Notes under the pieces: generated by a model
Databases searched by the model: none
What the model was told of the DNA's origin: nothing
Seen by the model: only the letters and a program-made list of their open reading frames with translations
In this document: piece by piece, positions 43,079 to 52,573 of the stretch
Layout of the letters: the number at the start of each line of letters is the position of its first letter
Position numbering within the stretch: the stretch's first letter is position 1
Translations under genes and position numbers: made by a program
Origin: an uncultured Verrucomicrobiales bacterium
GTDB taxonomy: Bacteria > Verrucomicrobiota > Verrucomicrobiia > Verrucomicrobiales > Akkermansiaceae
Length of the DNA stretch: 64,000 nucleotides
Assembly (NCBI GenBank): GCA_947039485.1
Contig: CAMQZC010000011.1
Coordinates: 1-64,000 of the forward strand
Direction: 5' to 3'

Positions 43079-45490
43079 TTAGTTTTTCTCCTCCAGCTTG
43101 GAGCCTGGCAGGGGGCCGCCGCGCAGACGCAGTCTCGTTTGCATGGCTTTTTTGCTGCGCAGCTGGTGACGCTTGCCGTCGTGCCAGATGCGCTTGCGTC
43201 CAAAGTATTTTTTAGCGGTGCGATGATTCTTGCCTGCAGGTGAGGCAATCTTGGCCGCTTTGATGTCTTTGACGATGCCTTCGCTGAGTTTGTTGTAGCT
43301 GGCTGCTTCGGCGCTCTGCACCTCGCTGCTTGGGGCAGCGCTGCTGCTTACGCTATCTTCTGCGGGGCTTGTGCCATCGTTCTTGAGCATCTCGCCAAGC
43401 AGCTGGGCTTCATCCTCGGGGCTGATGCTGGCGATGAGGTCATTGCTGGGCTTCATGTCGCGCTGAAGTTTGTTGGAGAGAAAGGCTTCTAACTCTGGGT
43501 CTGGCTGAGCACCGCCGTGCACGGCGCGGTCGTAGGCGCGTGCTGCATCTGCAAGCTGGCCAATCTCGATGTAGATACGTGCCATGTTGTAGTGCGCGTC
43601 TGCGAGCTCGGGGCGCAGCTTGAGGGCTGCTGCAAGGTGCTTGAGGGCAAGTTGATTTTGCCCGAGTAGACCCTCGATGTTGGCAAGGTAGAAGAAGGCG
43701 TCTGCATTGGCTGGGTCGAGCTCTAGCGTGCGGGCAAACTTGGCTGCGGCCTCCGCTGTGCGGTCGAGGCGGTAGTTGGCGATGCCTGACATGTAGAAGC
43801 TAATGGGCAGCTCGGAGGCGAGGCGTGAGGCGCGGTCAAACATCTCGATGGCTTGCTCGCTCTTGTTGCGGTAGAGTAGGATGGTGCCCAGATTGATGAG
43901 GCCTGCGATTTGATCGGGGTTGGCCTCGACGATGGTGCGGTAGAGCTGCTCGGCGGCGGTGTATCGTTGCGCCGCAAAGGCTTTTTCGGCGCCTTTGCTC
44001 AGCGCCTCCATCTCAAGGCTCTCGCGGATAGCCTCGCTGCCCTCGCGCTCGGCCTCGTCGCTGCCTTGCACCGCCTCAATGAGGGCGTGCTCGATGCTGC
44101 TGAGCTCAAGGCTGCTCTCATCCTCAAGCTTCTTGAGGGAGCCGAGTAGGGCCGGGTCCTGCCCCTTGATTTGCTTGTAGGTTTCAATGAGCAGCCTGCG
44201 GGCTTGTTCTTGGGCGGAGATGCTGCGCTTTTGCTTGGCGACAATGCTGCGCAGGAGTTGGTTTTCCTCCTGCATGGCTGGGTCGAGAGTGGGCTTGATG
44301 GCCTGTGCGGCTAGCTCTTGCTCTAGGCTCAGTGTGCGCTCGCTGAGCTCGCTGATGCGGCGGCGGTAGCCGAGGTTCTCATCATAGATGCTGCCCATTT
44401 CCTCGCGGAGTTGCTCGGCTTCTTGACGGGCAGCGTCGAGCTGACGGCGCAGGATGCTTTGCTCATCTCCCTGAGAGGAGACCTGTGCCTCAAGCTCAGC
44501 GACGCGTGCTTGCGCTTCTTGTAGTTGGCTGCTAAGGGTGATGTTTTGATCGAGCAGGGACTTTACCTTGTCGGGGTTGTTGAGCTCGACAATCTCCTTG
44601 AGGCGTGTATTCTCCTCGCGCAGACTGTCGCGTTCTTGGACGACGAGGGCATGCTCGCTCTGCAGCTGGCTTAATTCAGTGGCAATCTTCTCGCTGCGCT
44701 TTTCTGCGTCTTTGCGTGCGAGTTCACTGCTGCGGTATCTCGCCTCAAGGTCGCTGAGTTGCTCGTTGAGGGAAGCTACGACGCGGTTGCCTGCCTCGCG
44801 CTCCTCGCTGATGTTCTTTTGCAGCGCGGCGAGTTCTTCTCTAGCGGTCCTGCGATGATGCTCGGCTATCTTGAGTTGGACAGCGGCGGCGTTCTTCTCT
44901 GAGCTGAGGCTCTTGTAGGCTCCTGCGAGACGTCGGAGCTCCTCGCGGGTGCGCATGAGCTCGTTGTAGAGTTGGCGGCTGTTATCAATCGTGGCGGGGG
45001 TTACCGTGGGATTGTTGGTGATTGTTACATTGAGGGGCTGCTCGCGGTGGGTGATGCGTCCTCTGCCGCGAGGTTGCTCAGGGTCAAAGGGGCGAGGGTT
45101 GGGCTGCTGGGGCTCGCGTGTCGCGGCGATGTTGCGGCTCTTGACTTTCTCAAGGCTGAGAGCAAGATTCTTAGCGATGATTTTGCGGCGCATCTCCACG
45201 AGGTTGGGTCGCCATGTGGGGTGATCACGCACGATGCCTGCCATGACGCGCTCAGCCTTGCGAGCCTTGCGGACCGCGGCGCTCCAGTTTTGCTTGGCCG
45301 CGAGCTTTTCTGCATCGGCACAGAGGCGGTAGGCGGTGATGTAAATCTCTGCAATCTCTTGATCCTCTGCTTTGCTGTGGCTTTCACCTTGTGAGCTTTG
45401 GGCATTCAATGACTGGGTGTGTGTCAAGGCGAGGATGCCTCCGAGGAGTAGGAGTCGGTAGCACTGTGCTGTACGATAGGAGGCTAGCAT
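43079..45490 (-). CDS. Exported coiled-coil and TPR protein
   Basis: 803 aa, function unknown. A signal peptide covers about 1-30 (LLLLGGILALTHTQSLNAQ). A helical region and a proline-rich stretch (about 125-165) follow, then a long heptad coiled coil (about 175-430, for example LREENTRLKEIVELNNPDKV). Four or more TPR units occupy about 505-665 (AFAAQRYTAAEQLYRTIVEA, AGLINLGTILLYRNKSEQAI, ADAHYNMARIYIEIGQLADA). The tail is serine-rich and then strongly basic (RTAKKYFGRKRI, SKKAMQTRLRLRGG). The layout suggests a periplasmic scaffold, perhaps binding the cell wall or nucleic acid through the tail. Confidence 0.85.
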   Translation of the reverse strand: MLASYRTAQCYRLLLLGGILALTHTQSLNAQSSQGESHSKAEDQEIAEIYITAYRLCADAEKLAAKQNWSAAVRKARKAERVMAGIVRDHPTWRPNLVEMRRKIIAKNLALSLEKVKSRNIAATREPQQPNPRPFDPEQPRGRGRITHREQPLNVTITNNPTVTPATIDNSRQLYNELMRTREELRRLAGAYKSLSSEKNAAAVQLKIAEHHRRTAREELAALQKNISEEREAGNRVVASLNEQLSDLEARYRSSELARKDAEKRSEKIATELSQLQSEHALVVQERDSLREENTRLKEIVELNNPDKVKSLLDQNITLSSQLQEAQARVAELEAQVSSQGDEQSILRRQLDAARQEAEQLREEMGSIYDENLGYRRRISELSERTLSLEQELAAQAIKPTLDPAMQEENQLLRSIVAKQKRSISAQEQARRLLIETYKQIKGQDPALLGSLKKLEDESSLELSSIEHALIEAVQGSDEAEREGSEAIRESLEMEALSKGAEKAFAAQRYTAAEQLYRTIVEANPDQIAGLINLGTILLYRNKSEQAIEMFDRASRLASELPISFYMSGIANYRLDRTAEAAAKFARTLELDPANADAFFYLANIEGLLGQNQLALKHLAAALKLRPELADAHYNMARIYIEIGQLADAARAYDRAVHGGAQPDPELEAFLSNKLQRDMKPSNDLIASISPEDEAQLLGEMLKNDGTSPAEDSVSSSAAPSSEVQSAEAASYNKLSEGIVKDIKAAKIASPAGKNHRTAKKYFGRKRIWHDGKRHQLRSKKAMQTRLRLRGGPLPGSKLEEKN

Positions 45491-45504
45491 GATGGGCGCC
45501 TCTC

Positions 45505-45534
45505 ATCCTAACGGATAATTACCCCTGCTGGCAA
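45505..45534 (-). promoter_or_regulatory. Promoter of the TPR gene
   Basis: On the minus strand, TTGCCA (45529-45534), 18-bp spacer, TAGGAT (45505-45510). The ATG at 45490 is 14 nt away. Confidence 0.5.
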
Positions 45535-45697
45535 GCTTTTTCGCATGAGCGTACACAGTTGCTTCTATGGGCTGCGCTAGGAGCTAATGAAATGATATTG
45601 TCGCCCTAGCAGATAGAGCGCGCTTCGCGTGAGGCTGAGGCTGTCTGTGAGCTGGGCGCAATCTTTTTTATTAGCTGAGACATTCCCTCTCCTAGGC

Positions 45698-45725
45698 TTG
45701 ACTTTCCTTACTTATCAGGTATAGT
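45698..45725 (+). promoter_or_regulatory. pheST promoter, leaderless
   Basis: TTGACT (45698-45703), 16-bp spacer, TATAGT (45720-45725). The ATG at 45736 is 10 nt away, which leaves no room for the classical pheST attenuator. Confidence 0.72.
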
Positions 45726-45735
45726 TCTTTCGCGT

Positions 45736-46746
45736 ATGAAAGAGCAGATAGCAAGCGTACAAGAAGCCGCGATGCAACAGATTAGTAGCATCCTCAACAT
45801 GAAATCCCTCGAGGATGCCCGTGTGAGCATTTTAGGTAAAAAAGGTAGCCTCACTCAGCTGCAACAAGGCATGCGAACTGTCTCTAAGGAGGATAAGCCT
45901 GCCATTGGCGCCCTGCTCAATGAGGCTCGTGCGATAATGACCGCGGCTCTCGATATGCGACGCGACCAAATTCAGCTTGAGCTGGATGAGCAAGCTGTTG
46001 CTGATATTGATATCACGCTCCCTGGCGCAACGCTCCCTATGGGAGGCCTACACCCCATCACGATTGTGAAGGAAGAGGCTGTGCGCGTGCTGCGTCGCAT
46101 GGGCTTCTCCCTTTCCGATGGTCCTGAGATTGAGGATGAGTGGCATTGCTTTGATGCTCTCAATACACCTGCGGATCACCCTGCTCGCAATGAGAAGGAT
46201 ACCTTTTACTTTGACAGCGGCAAGCTGCTGCGCACTCAGACGAGTACGGTGCAGGCGCGTACGATGGAGAAGCAGTCGCCTCCTATCCGCATTATTTGCC
46301 CTGGCTCAGCCTTCCGCCGTGACGCGATTGATGCGACGCATCTCTCCGCCTTCAATCAGATTGAGGGTCTTTACGTGGCTAAGGACGTGAGCGTGGGTGA
46401 GCTTAAGGGTACGCTTGAGTATTTCCTCAAGGCTCTCTTTGGCACGGAGACATCGGTGCGCTTCCGCCCCCATTTCTTCCCCTTTACGGAGCCTAGCTTT
46501 GAGATTGACGTGCTGTTGCAGGCCGCTGGTCAGCAGCCTCGCTGGATTGAGATTGCAGGCTGTGGTATGGTGAATCCCGCTGTGTTTGAGAATATCGATC
46601 AGGCTAGAGGCACGGATATCTACGCTGGCTGCACGGGCTTTGCCTTTGGTATTGGTTTGGAGCGCTTGGCGATGATCCGCTGGGGTATCCGCGATATTCG
46701 ATTGCTCATTGAGAATGATCAACGCTTCCTCGCTCAGTTTCAATAA
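45736..46746 (+). CDS. pheS: Phenylalanine-tRNA ligase alpha subunit
   Basis: PheS (336 aa) carries the class II synthetase catalytic core of the alpha2-beta2 enzyme. An N-terminal coiled coil (about 1-85) binds tRNA. Motif 2 is around FRRDAIDATHLSAFNQIEGL, and the family segment VRFRPHFFPFTEPSFEIDV and motif 3 FAFGIGLERLAMIRWGI are intact. pheT follows after 29 bp. Confidence 0.98.
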   Translation: MKEQIASVQEAAMQQISSILNMKSLEDARVSILGKKGSLTQLQQGMRTVSKEDKPAIGALLNEARAIMTAALDMRRDQIQLELDEQAVADIDITLPGATLPMGGLHPITIVKEEAVRVLRRMGFSLSDGPEIEDEWHCFDALNTPADHPARNEKDTFYFDSGKLLRTQTSTVQARTMEKQSPPIRIICPGSAFRRDAIDATHLSAFNQIEGLYVAKDVSVGELKGTLEYFLKALFGTETSVRFRPHFFPFTEPSFEIDVLLQAAGQQPRWIEIAGCGMVNPAVFENIDQARGTDIYAGCTGFAFGIGLERLAMIRWGIRDIRLLIENDQRFLAQFQ

Positions 46747-46775
46747 TTTTTAATACCCTACATAATTTTTTCAAT

Positions 46776-49271
46776 ATGAATATTTCCCTGAATTGGCTGG
46801 CTAGCTACATTGATCTCGATGGTCTTGATACGCAAGAGATGGCTGATATGCTGACTTTTGCTGGCATTGAAGTAGAAGGCATTATTGAGCGCGGCATCAA
46901 GTCTGATCTTGTTGTTGTAGCCAAGGTGATGGAGAAGTCGCCTGTCGAGGGCAGCGATCATCTCAATATCTGTCAAGTAGATGCTGGCGAGGGTTCCCTG
47001 CGTCAAGTTGTCTGCGGTGCTAGCAATTATCAAGTTGGTGATTTGGTGCCTTGCGCCCTGCCCGGAGCTATCTTGCCCGGTGGCTGGGAGATCAAGGAGG
47101 GTAAGCTGCGTGGCGTGGCGAGCAATGGTATGCTCTGCTCTGCCTCGGAGCTAGGTATGCCCGATGCCGAGCATGGTCTTTGGATTCTCGATGAGGATAA
47201 GAATATTGGTGCAACGGTACGCGATTTCGTCGCTTGCGATACTCTTTTTGAGCTTGAAATTACGCCTAACCGCCCCGACTTACTGAGTCACTGGGGTATG
47301 GCACGCGAGCTGGCCGCCATCACGGGTCGTAGCCTCAAGGCTTCCCCAGCGGAGGCTCTTGTCCATCAGGCTCAGACCGTGAGCGCAGACGAGGATGCAA
47401 TCAAGCTCTCAGCCCCTGAGCTCTGCCCCTTCTACACGGCAACACGCATCTCAGGTGTGAAGGTAGCCCCCTCTCCCGAGTGGCTCGCTGATCGCCTCGT
47501 GGCCATTGGTCTGCGCCCCATCAACAATATCGTTGATATTACCAACTACTGCCTCTTTGAGCTGGGTCATCCGCTGCATGCCTTTGACGCTGCACAGGTG
47601 ACAGGTGGGCTCGAACTGCGTCAGGCAGCTGATGGCGAGAGCTTTAGCAGCCTGATGGAGAAGGATTACATCCTCTCGGATGGTGAGCTGCTTATCTCTG
47701 ACGCCAGCGGCAAGGCTCTTGCTCTTGCTGGTATCATGGGTGGTCTCGATTCTGGTGTCTCAGAGACAACAACTGATATTATTCTTGAGGCTGCTTGGTT
47801 TGAGCGTAGCAATATCCGCTACAGCAGCCGCCGCCTCGCACTGAGCTCTGACTCCTCCTACCGCTTTGAGCGTGGCACCTCCCCATGGAATGTGCTGCCT
47901 GCGGCCGCACGCGCCATTGATCTTATCACAGCGATTGCTGGGGGTACAGCTGAGCCCATCCAAGTGGCCGGGCAGGCTCCTTGCCTCGTTGATGAGTCCA
48001 ATGCCGCTACAGCTACCGTATTGGAGCAGGGTAGTGATGCAAAGATTTACTACGCGCTCGACCAAGTCCTGCTGCAGTGGGCTGAACTCGACCGCATGAC
48101 CAACGGGAGCATCCCTCATCTTGAGGCCGCCGCTATTCTGCGTCGCCTCGGGCTCAAGGAAGCTGATCGCCAAGGTCGCTGGGATTGTCCCCCATGGCGT
48201 CTTGATCTCAAGCGCAGCTGCGACCTACTCGAAGAGATTGTCCGCGTCTATGGTCTGGAGAACATCCCCTCAATCTACAGCTCCGTCTACGTGGAGGAGA
48301 GCGCGCAGGACCGCACGCATGACTTCTGCATGGCAATCGCTCGCAAGCTCGCAGGCGCAGGATTCTGGGAGATCCAGACATTCAAACTGATTGCTGCTAA
48401 TAGCATTGATCCTACCATAGCTAATCTGAAGTACTCCTTCCCCTTCAAGCCTCTGATGGCGGGCGATGCGATTCACGTCTCCTTGCCTATCTCGGAGGAT
48501 CACAGCGCACTGCGCCCCTCACTGGCTCCCGGACTTCTCTCCGTGGCTGTACGCAACCTCAATCAAGGTGTGGAGAGCATCCGCCTCTTTGAGATAGGTC
48601 GCATCTTCCGCAACACAGGCGGTGGCAAGGGCAAGGACATTGAGCAAGAAGCCCTCGGCATCCTGATGGCAGGCAAGAAGAGCCCCAGCAGCTGGGCACA
48701 ACTCAAGCCTCAGGACGCAAGCTTTGCCGACCTCAAGGCTGTGATTGAATCACTCTTCCCCAACGCGCTCATCACCATGACCCCATCCAAGCCACGCGCC
48801 TATATTGCAATAGGTGCAGATGTGCAGATTAATGGTCAGCCCTGTGGCTACTTTGGTCGTCTGGCACTCGATGCTTGCCGCAAGCTTGGATTGCCGCTTG
48901 ATGCGAGTTACGCAGGTCTCGACATGCGCAAGTTGCAGCAGGTCGCGACAGCTCCATTCAAGGTGGCTGAGTTACCTCAGTTCCCAGGCTCAAGCCGTGA
49001 CGCTTCCATAGAGTTACCCATGAGCACGAAGCACTCTGATGTGGTGAAAGCTATTGTTGCCGCCAAGCAAAAGTTGCTGGTGAGCTACAGCCTCAAGGAT
49101 GTATTCTGCGATGCGAGTGGTGAGAGAATCGCCGCTGATCGTAAGGCGATGACCTACACCTTCCTCTATCGTGATGCGAAGAAAACGCTCACCGCAAAGG
49201 AAGCCGATGAGGCGCATCAGCTCGTACTTGACGTACTGGGCAAGAAGCTCAAAGACATGCAGCTGCGCTAA
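46776..49271 (+). CDS. pheT: Phenylalanine-tRNA ligase beta subunit
   Basis: PheT (831 aa). An N-terminal EMAP/tRNA-binding domain (VMEKSPVEGSDHLNICQVDAG), the B3/B4 editing domain, B5 (LEAAAILRRLGL, WRLDLKRSCDLLEEIVRVYG) and the catalytic-like fold precede the C-terminal anticodon-binding FDX-ACB domain (PQFPGSSRDASIELP). Length is normal. No Shine-Dalgarno is seen; the start is preceded by an AT-rich stretch. Confidence 0.98.
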   Translation: MNISLNWLASYIDLDGLDTQEMADMLTFAGIEVEGIIERGIKSDLVVVAKVMEKSPVEGSDHLNICQVDAGEGSLRQVVCGASNYQVGDLVPCALPGAILPGGWEIKEGKLRGVASNGMLCSASELGMPDAEHGLWILDEDKNIGATVRDFVACDTLFELEITPNRPDLLSHWGMARELAAITGRSLKASPAEALVHQAQTVSADEDAIKLSAPELCPFYTATRISGVKVAPSPEWLADRLVAIGLRPINNIVDITNYCLFELGHPLHAFDAAQVTGGLELRQAADGESFSSLMEKDYILSDGELLISDASGKALALAGIMGGLDSGVSETTTDIILEAAWFERSNIRYSSRRLALSSDSSYRFERGTSPWNVLPAAARAIDLITAIAGGTAEPIQVAGQAPCLVDESNAATATVLEQGSDAKIYYALDQVLLQWAELDRMTNGSIPHLEAAAILRRLGLKEADRQGRWDCPPWRLDLKRSCDLLEEIVRVYGLENIPSIYSSVYVEESAQDRTHDFCMAIARKLAGAGFWEIQTFKLIAANSIDPTIANLKYSFPFKPLMAGDAIHVSLPISEDHSALRPSLAPGLLSVAVRNLNQGVESIRLFEIGRIFRNTGGGKGKDIEQEALGILMAGKKSPSSWAQLKPQDASFADLKAVIESLFPNALITMTPSKPRAYIAIGADVQINGQPCGYFGRLALDACRKLGLPLDASYAGLDMRKLQQVATAPFKVAELPQFPGSSRDASIELPMSTKHSDVVKAIVAAKQKLLVSYSLKDVFCDASGERIAADRKAMTYTFLYRDAKKTLTAKEADEAHQLVLDVLGKKLKDMQLR

Positions 49272-49294
49272 GCTTGCTCTCTAAGATTTTATCA

Positions 49295-49336
49295 ATCGGC
49301 TCTAGCTTCTGGCTAGGGTCGGTTTTTTTTTTTTGA
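49295..49336 (+). terminator. Terminator of pheST
   Basis: A hairpin with CGGCTCTAGC and GCTAGGGTCGG arms (two weak pairs) followed by more than ten T. Confidence 0.85.
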
Positions 49337-49386
49337 CAAGCTCGCGGGACAAAGGCCGCAAAGCCGCAGAAAGGACGTCTTGCCTT

Positions 49387-52083
49387 TTATGGGAGGGGGT
49401 CGATGGCCCAGAGTTCACCTTGGCTACTATCGGGATCCTCGGCAAGGATGTCATCAGAGCCATCGGCTTTGGGGTCGATGGCTTGTAGTTCTTCCTCGAC
49501 TTCCTCAGCGATGAGGTCATGCATCTCGCAGTATCCGCGCTGCTGCTCAAGGTCAGCCATGCTCTCGGTGTAGGCGCAGCCCATGTACTCACATCCCTTA
49601 TGTGCGAGGGATTTGCTGCTGCGACAGAGGCGCAGCGCATAGGCTGCTGGCTTGGCGGCTGTGTGGTGAATGGCTTTCATCGGATAGCCGCGGAGCTTGG
49701 CTTCATTCATGGCTTTTACCCAGATGGGGAGGGCGAGGGTGCTGCCATAGCCGCGGTCAATGATTGTTTTTTGGCGGTCAAAGCCGACCCAAACACTGCT
49801 GGTGAGCTCGGAGCTAAATCCGCAGAACCACGCGTTCATGTACTTGTTGGTGGTGCCTGTCTTGCCGCCGCAGGGGTCGAGGAAGCCGAGGCGTTGGCGG
49901 GATCCACCTGTGCCGCCTGGCAGCATGATTTTCTCCATGATTTGGCTAGTGGACTGCGTTGCTCGCTGTGAGAAGACTCGAATCTGCGTGGGGTCGCGCT
50001 GCCAGATATAGTGACCCGTCTCATCTTGGATGCTCTCAATGATGTAGGGGGTTGCGCGCACGCCACCGTTGGCAAAGACGCCAAAGGCGCTGGCAACTTG
50101 GAAGGGGGTAGCCTCCCACGTGCCCAGATAGATGGTGGGGCCGAGCCAGTCTTTGGGTCCTTTGGTAAAGCCTGCAAGGGTGGCGCGCGCGATGATGTTC
50201 TTGAGCCCTGTTTTCTCTCCAACTCGCACGGCCATGGTGTTGCGGCTCTTGAGGAGCCCCCAGCTGGCTGGGTGGAGTCCTGTGTAGGTGCCGTTGACGT
50301 TGCGTGGGCTCCATCTTTTGCTGCCGCTAATCTCGCCTGGGCGGATGCGGTCATCTGAGATGAGGCTGCTGGGGCTGCCGCCACGCTCAAAGAAGCTCGC
50401 GTAGACGAGCGGCTTGAAGAGGGAGCCAACTTGGCGCCGACTCTGAATGGCGCGGTTGAGAGCTGATTCTTGGCTGTCACGGCCGCCGATGATGGCGAGC
50501 AGGGCTCCGCTGCCGTGGTGGAGGACGACACAGGCGGCTTGGAGGTAGTCGGGGCGTACCTTTGCTTGCTGCTCAGGGCTCAGGGAGGCGAGGTAAGTTT
50601 GGTATTGGGCTCTTGTGCGGTGGCGGTAGCCGGAGCGATGCTCTATCTGGCAGAGTTGGGCGTCGAGCTGCTTGAGAATGGCGTCTTGGAGGTCAACATC
50701 GATGGATGTTTGCACGCGCAGGCCACCGTTGTACATGACCTGATCGCGCCAGTTACTCCGCTGGCTGTCGAGCATGCGCAGGATGTGATCGACCTCACGG
50801 CGGACGAGATCCATGACGTAGTTGTCCTCCCCACGGCTCTTGGGCCACTGTGCGGTGACGGGTTCTGCGAGGGCAACCTCATACTGGGTGTGGGTGATTT
50901 TGCCGTGTTCGAGCATGAGCATGAGCACCTTGTTGCGCTGGACTTTGGCTGCGGTGGGCTTGCGGTGGGGGGAGAACTCGTTGGGGCTGCAGATGATACC
51001 CGCGAGCAGGGCGGACTCACCGATGCTCAGGTCGCGCGGTATCTTGTTGAAGTAGCCGTAGGCTGCCTGCTTGAGACCCATAAAGGTATGCCCCCAGAAG
51101 ATGCGGTTGATGTAGCAGCGCAGGATCTCGTCTTTGCTGTAGCTAGCCTCAATGCGACGCGCGAGGGCTACTTCTGTGAATTTGGCGTCAAAGGTGCGTT
51201 CGCGGTGGTTGTAAGTATTTTTTGCGAGCTGCATGGTGAGGGTAGAGGCCCCCTGTGTGGTGCGGCGGTGCTTGAATACCTGCATGACGGCACGCAAGAT
51301 ACCTCGGGGGTCAACACCCATGTGGCTTCTAAAGGATCGATCTTCTTGCAGGATGAGCGCCTCAATGAAGTAGTTGGGGACCTCCTCATGCAGCGACTCA
51401 ATGCTGCGGCGGTTCTCACCGTGCAGGGTGCCCAGCTCGGTGCCGCGCCTGTCCAGCACGATAGATCGCTCAGGCATACGCTGTATCTGCGTGATGTCGT
51501 AGCGGTTGCTCTTGAAGCCGTAGATGAGGGCTAGGATGCCGATGGCAACGATGCCGAAAAAGCTGCCGCTGAGCGCCAGACGCAGTGGCCAGATGAGAAG
51601 CTTGGGCGCGTGGCGGGTGAAGAAGAGGATACAGCCAAAGGGTAGCCAGAAGAGCATCCCGATAGCCTTCCAGATGCTGAGCCCTTTCTTGGGAGGGTGG
51701 CGGAAGTCATCCCAAGGGCTGTGCTCGTATTGTTGTCTTGGGCGCCGCGCGCGGCGTGGACGGGGCGTGCCTGCTCGCGGCCTTGGGCGTGGTGCAGGCT
51801 GCTCTCGATGCGTCCTAGTTTCGCGTTGCTCAATGAGCTCGTCTTCTTGCTCGATGAACTCGTCTTCTTGCTCGTGGTAGTCGTTGTCCTGTTGCGCTTT
51901 GCGGGCTTGGTGGGCGCGCACCTCTTGGGCAGAGATGTGGAGGTAGGCGCTTTTCTTCGAGGGCGGAGGGGGGCTAAAGCCGCGTCGCTCAGAGCGTGGG
52001 CGTGGTCCAGTGTGCGCAGTTTGACGCTGTTGCATCTGTGCATCCGCGTCATCTTGTCCCCTGTTGTATCGCTCTGCTCCCAT
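49387..52083 (-). CDS. Bifunctional penicillin-binding protein (PBP1a-like)
   Basis: Class A PBP (898 aa) that polymerises and crosslinks peptidoglycan. The cytoplasmic N-terminus (about 1-140) is long, charged and rich in Gln, Arg and Glu. A membrane helix follows (about 165-190). The GT51 domain has EDRSFRSHMGVDPRG (Glu near 246) and QGASTLTMQLAKNTYNH. The transpeptidase has GSLFKP with active Ser near 554, SRN as the SxN motif and KTGTTNK near 740. The C-terminal tail is acidic and cysteine-bearing. It is a single gene with no obvious partner. Confidence 0.96.
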   Translation of the reverse strand: MGAERYNRGQDDADAQMQQRQTAHTGPRPRSERRGFSPPPPSKKSAYLHISAQEVRAHQARKAQQDNDYHEQEDEFIEQEDELIEQRETRTHREQPAPRPRPRAGTPRPRRARRPRQQYEHSPWDDFRHPPKKGLSIWKAIGMLFWLPFGCILFFTRHAPKLLIWPLRLALSGSFFGIVAIGILALIYGFKSNRYDITQIQRMPERSIVLDRRGTELGTLHGENRRSIESLHEEVPNYFIEALILQEDRSFRSHMGVDPRGILRAVMQVFKHRRTTQGASTLTMQLAKNTYNHRERTFDAKFTEVALARRIEASYSKDEILRCYINRIFWGHTFMGLKQAAYGYFNKIPRDLSIGESALLAGIICSPNEFSPHRKPTAAKVQRNKVLMLMLEHGKITHTQYEVALAEPVTAQWPKSRGEDNYVMDLVRREVDHILRMLDSQRSNWRDQVMYNGGLRVQTSIDVDLQDAILKQLDAQLCQIEHRSGYRHRTRAQYQTYLASLSPEQQAKVRPDYLQAACVVLHHGSGALLAIIGGRDSQESALNRAIQSRRQVGSLFKPLVYASFFERGGSPSSLISDDRIRPGEISGSKRWSPRNVNGTYTGLHPASWGLLKSRNTMAVRVGEKTGLKNIIARATLAGFTKGPKDWLGPTIYLGTWEATPFQVASAFGVFANGGVRATPYIIESIQDETGHYIWQRDPTQIRVFSQRATQSTSQIMEKIMLPGGTGGSRQRLGFLDPCGGKTGTTNKYMNAWFCGFSSELTSSVWVGFDRQKTIIDRGYGSTLALPIWVKAMNEAKLRGYPMKAIHHTAAKPAAYALRLCRSSKSLAHKGCEYMGCAYTESMADLEQQRGYCEMHDLIAEEVEEELQAIDPKADGSDDILAEDPDSSQGELWAIDPLP

Positions 52084-52155
52084 TGCTACTAGGTCCTCAG
52101 TATGACGGATAGGGAGGCTGATATCAAGCCAAATGTGCCAGCTTCCTTTTAGGGC

Positions 52156-52184
52156 TTGAGCTAAGAGGCTGACGCGGATATACT
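52156..52184 (+). promoter_or_regulatory. Promoter of the YggU-like gene
   Basis: TTGAGC (52156-52161), 17-bp spacer, TATACT (52179-52184). The ATG at 52197 is 12 nt away. Confidence 0.6.
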
Positions 52185-52196
52185 GGGGGTGCAGAG

Positions 52197-52481
52197 ATGA
52201 AAATTGCCCTCAAAGTAAGCCCCGGAGCCAAGAAGAGCGAGATAATTGGCTGGGTGGATGACTATCCTCTCGTGGGTCGCGTCCTTAAGCTGCGAATCGC
52301 AGCCCCTGCGAGTGACGGCAAGGCCAATAAGGCTCTCATCGCCTTTATGGCATCCTCTCTTGGCATTGCTCGCTCTCAAATTCGCCTCGCACAGGGCTCT
52401 AGCTCACGCATTAAGTTGCTGGAGCTGCCCGATGAGGCTGCTGCGGCTCTGGCCGATGTCCTAATTGCTAGGGCGCTCTGA
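52197..52481 (+). CDS. DUF167 / YggU-family protein
   Basis: Small cytoplasmic protein (94 aa). The family pattern is clear: LKVSPGAKKSEIIG, LKLRIAAPASDGKANKALI and the C-terminal SSRIKLLEL. The structure is known for YggU but the biochemical role is not. It is divergent from the PBP gene and 92 bp before the thioredoxin-like gene, which has its own promoter. Confidence 0.93.
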   Translation: MKIALKVSPGAKKSEIIGWVDDYPLVGRVLKLRIAAPASDGKANKALIAFMASSLGIARSQIRLAQGSSSRIKLLELPDEAAAALADVLIARAL

Positions 52482-52536
52482 TGCCTATGAATAGGGGCAT
52501 TGCCGCCTAGCTGGTTAATGATGGCACTCTTTTTAC

Positions 52537-52565
52537 TTGTAATTTGGGGGGCTTCGCGTCATTAT
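52537..52565 (+). promoter_or_regulatory. Promoter of the thioredoxin-like gene, leaderless
   Basis: TTGTAA (52537-52542), 17-bp spacer, CATTAT (52560-52565). The ATG at 52574 is 8 nt away. The -10 match is modest. Confidence 0.5.
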
Positions 52566-52573
52566 GCAAGCCT

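Noticed and set aside
50470..51534. 354-codon plus-strand ORF
   Set aside because: It is antisense to the PBP transglycosylase and transpeptidase domains, whose motifs are intact.
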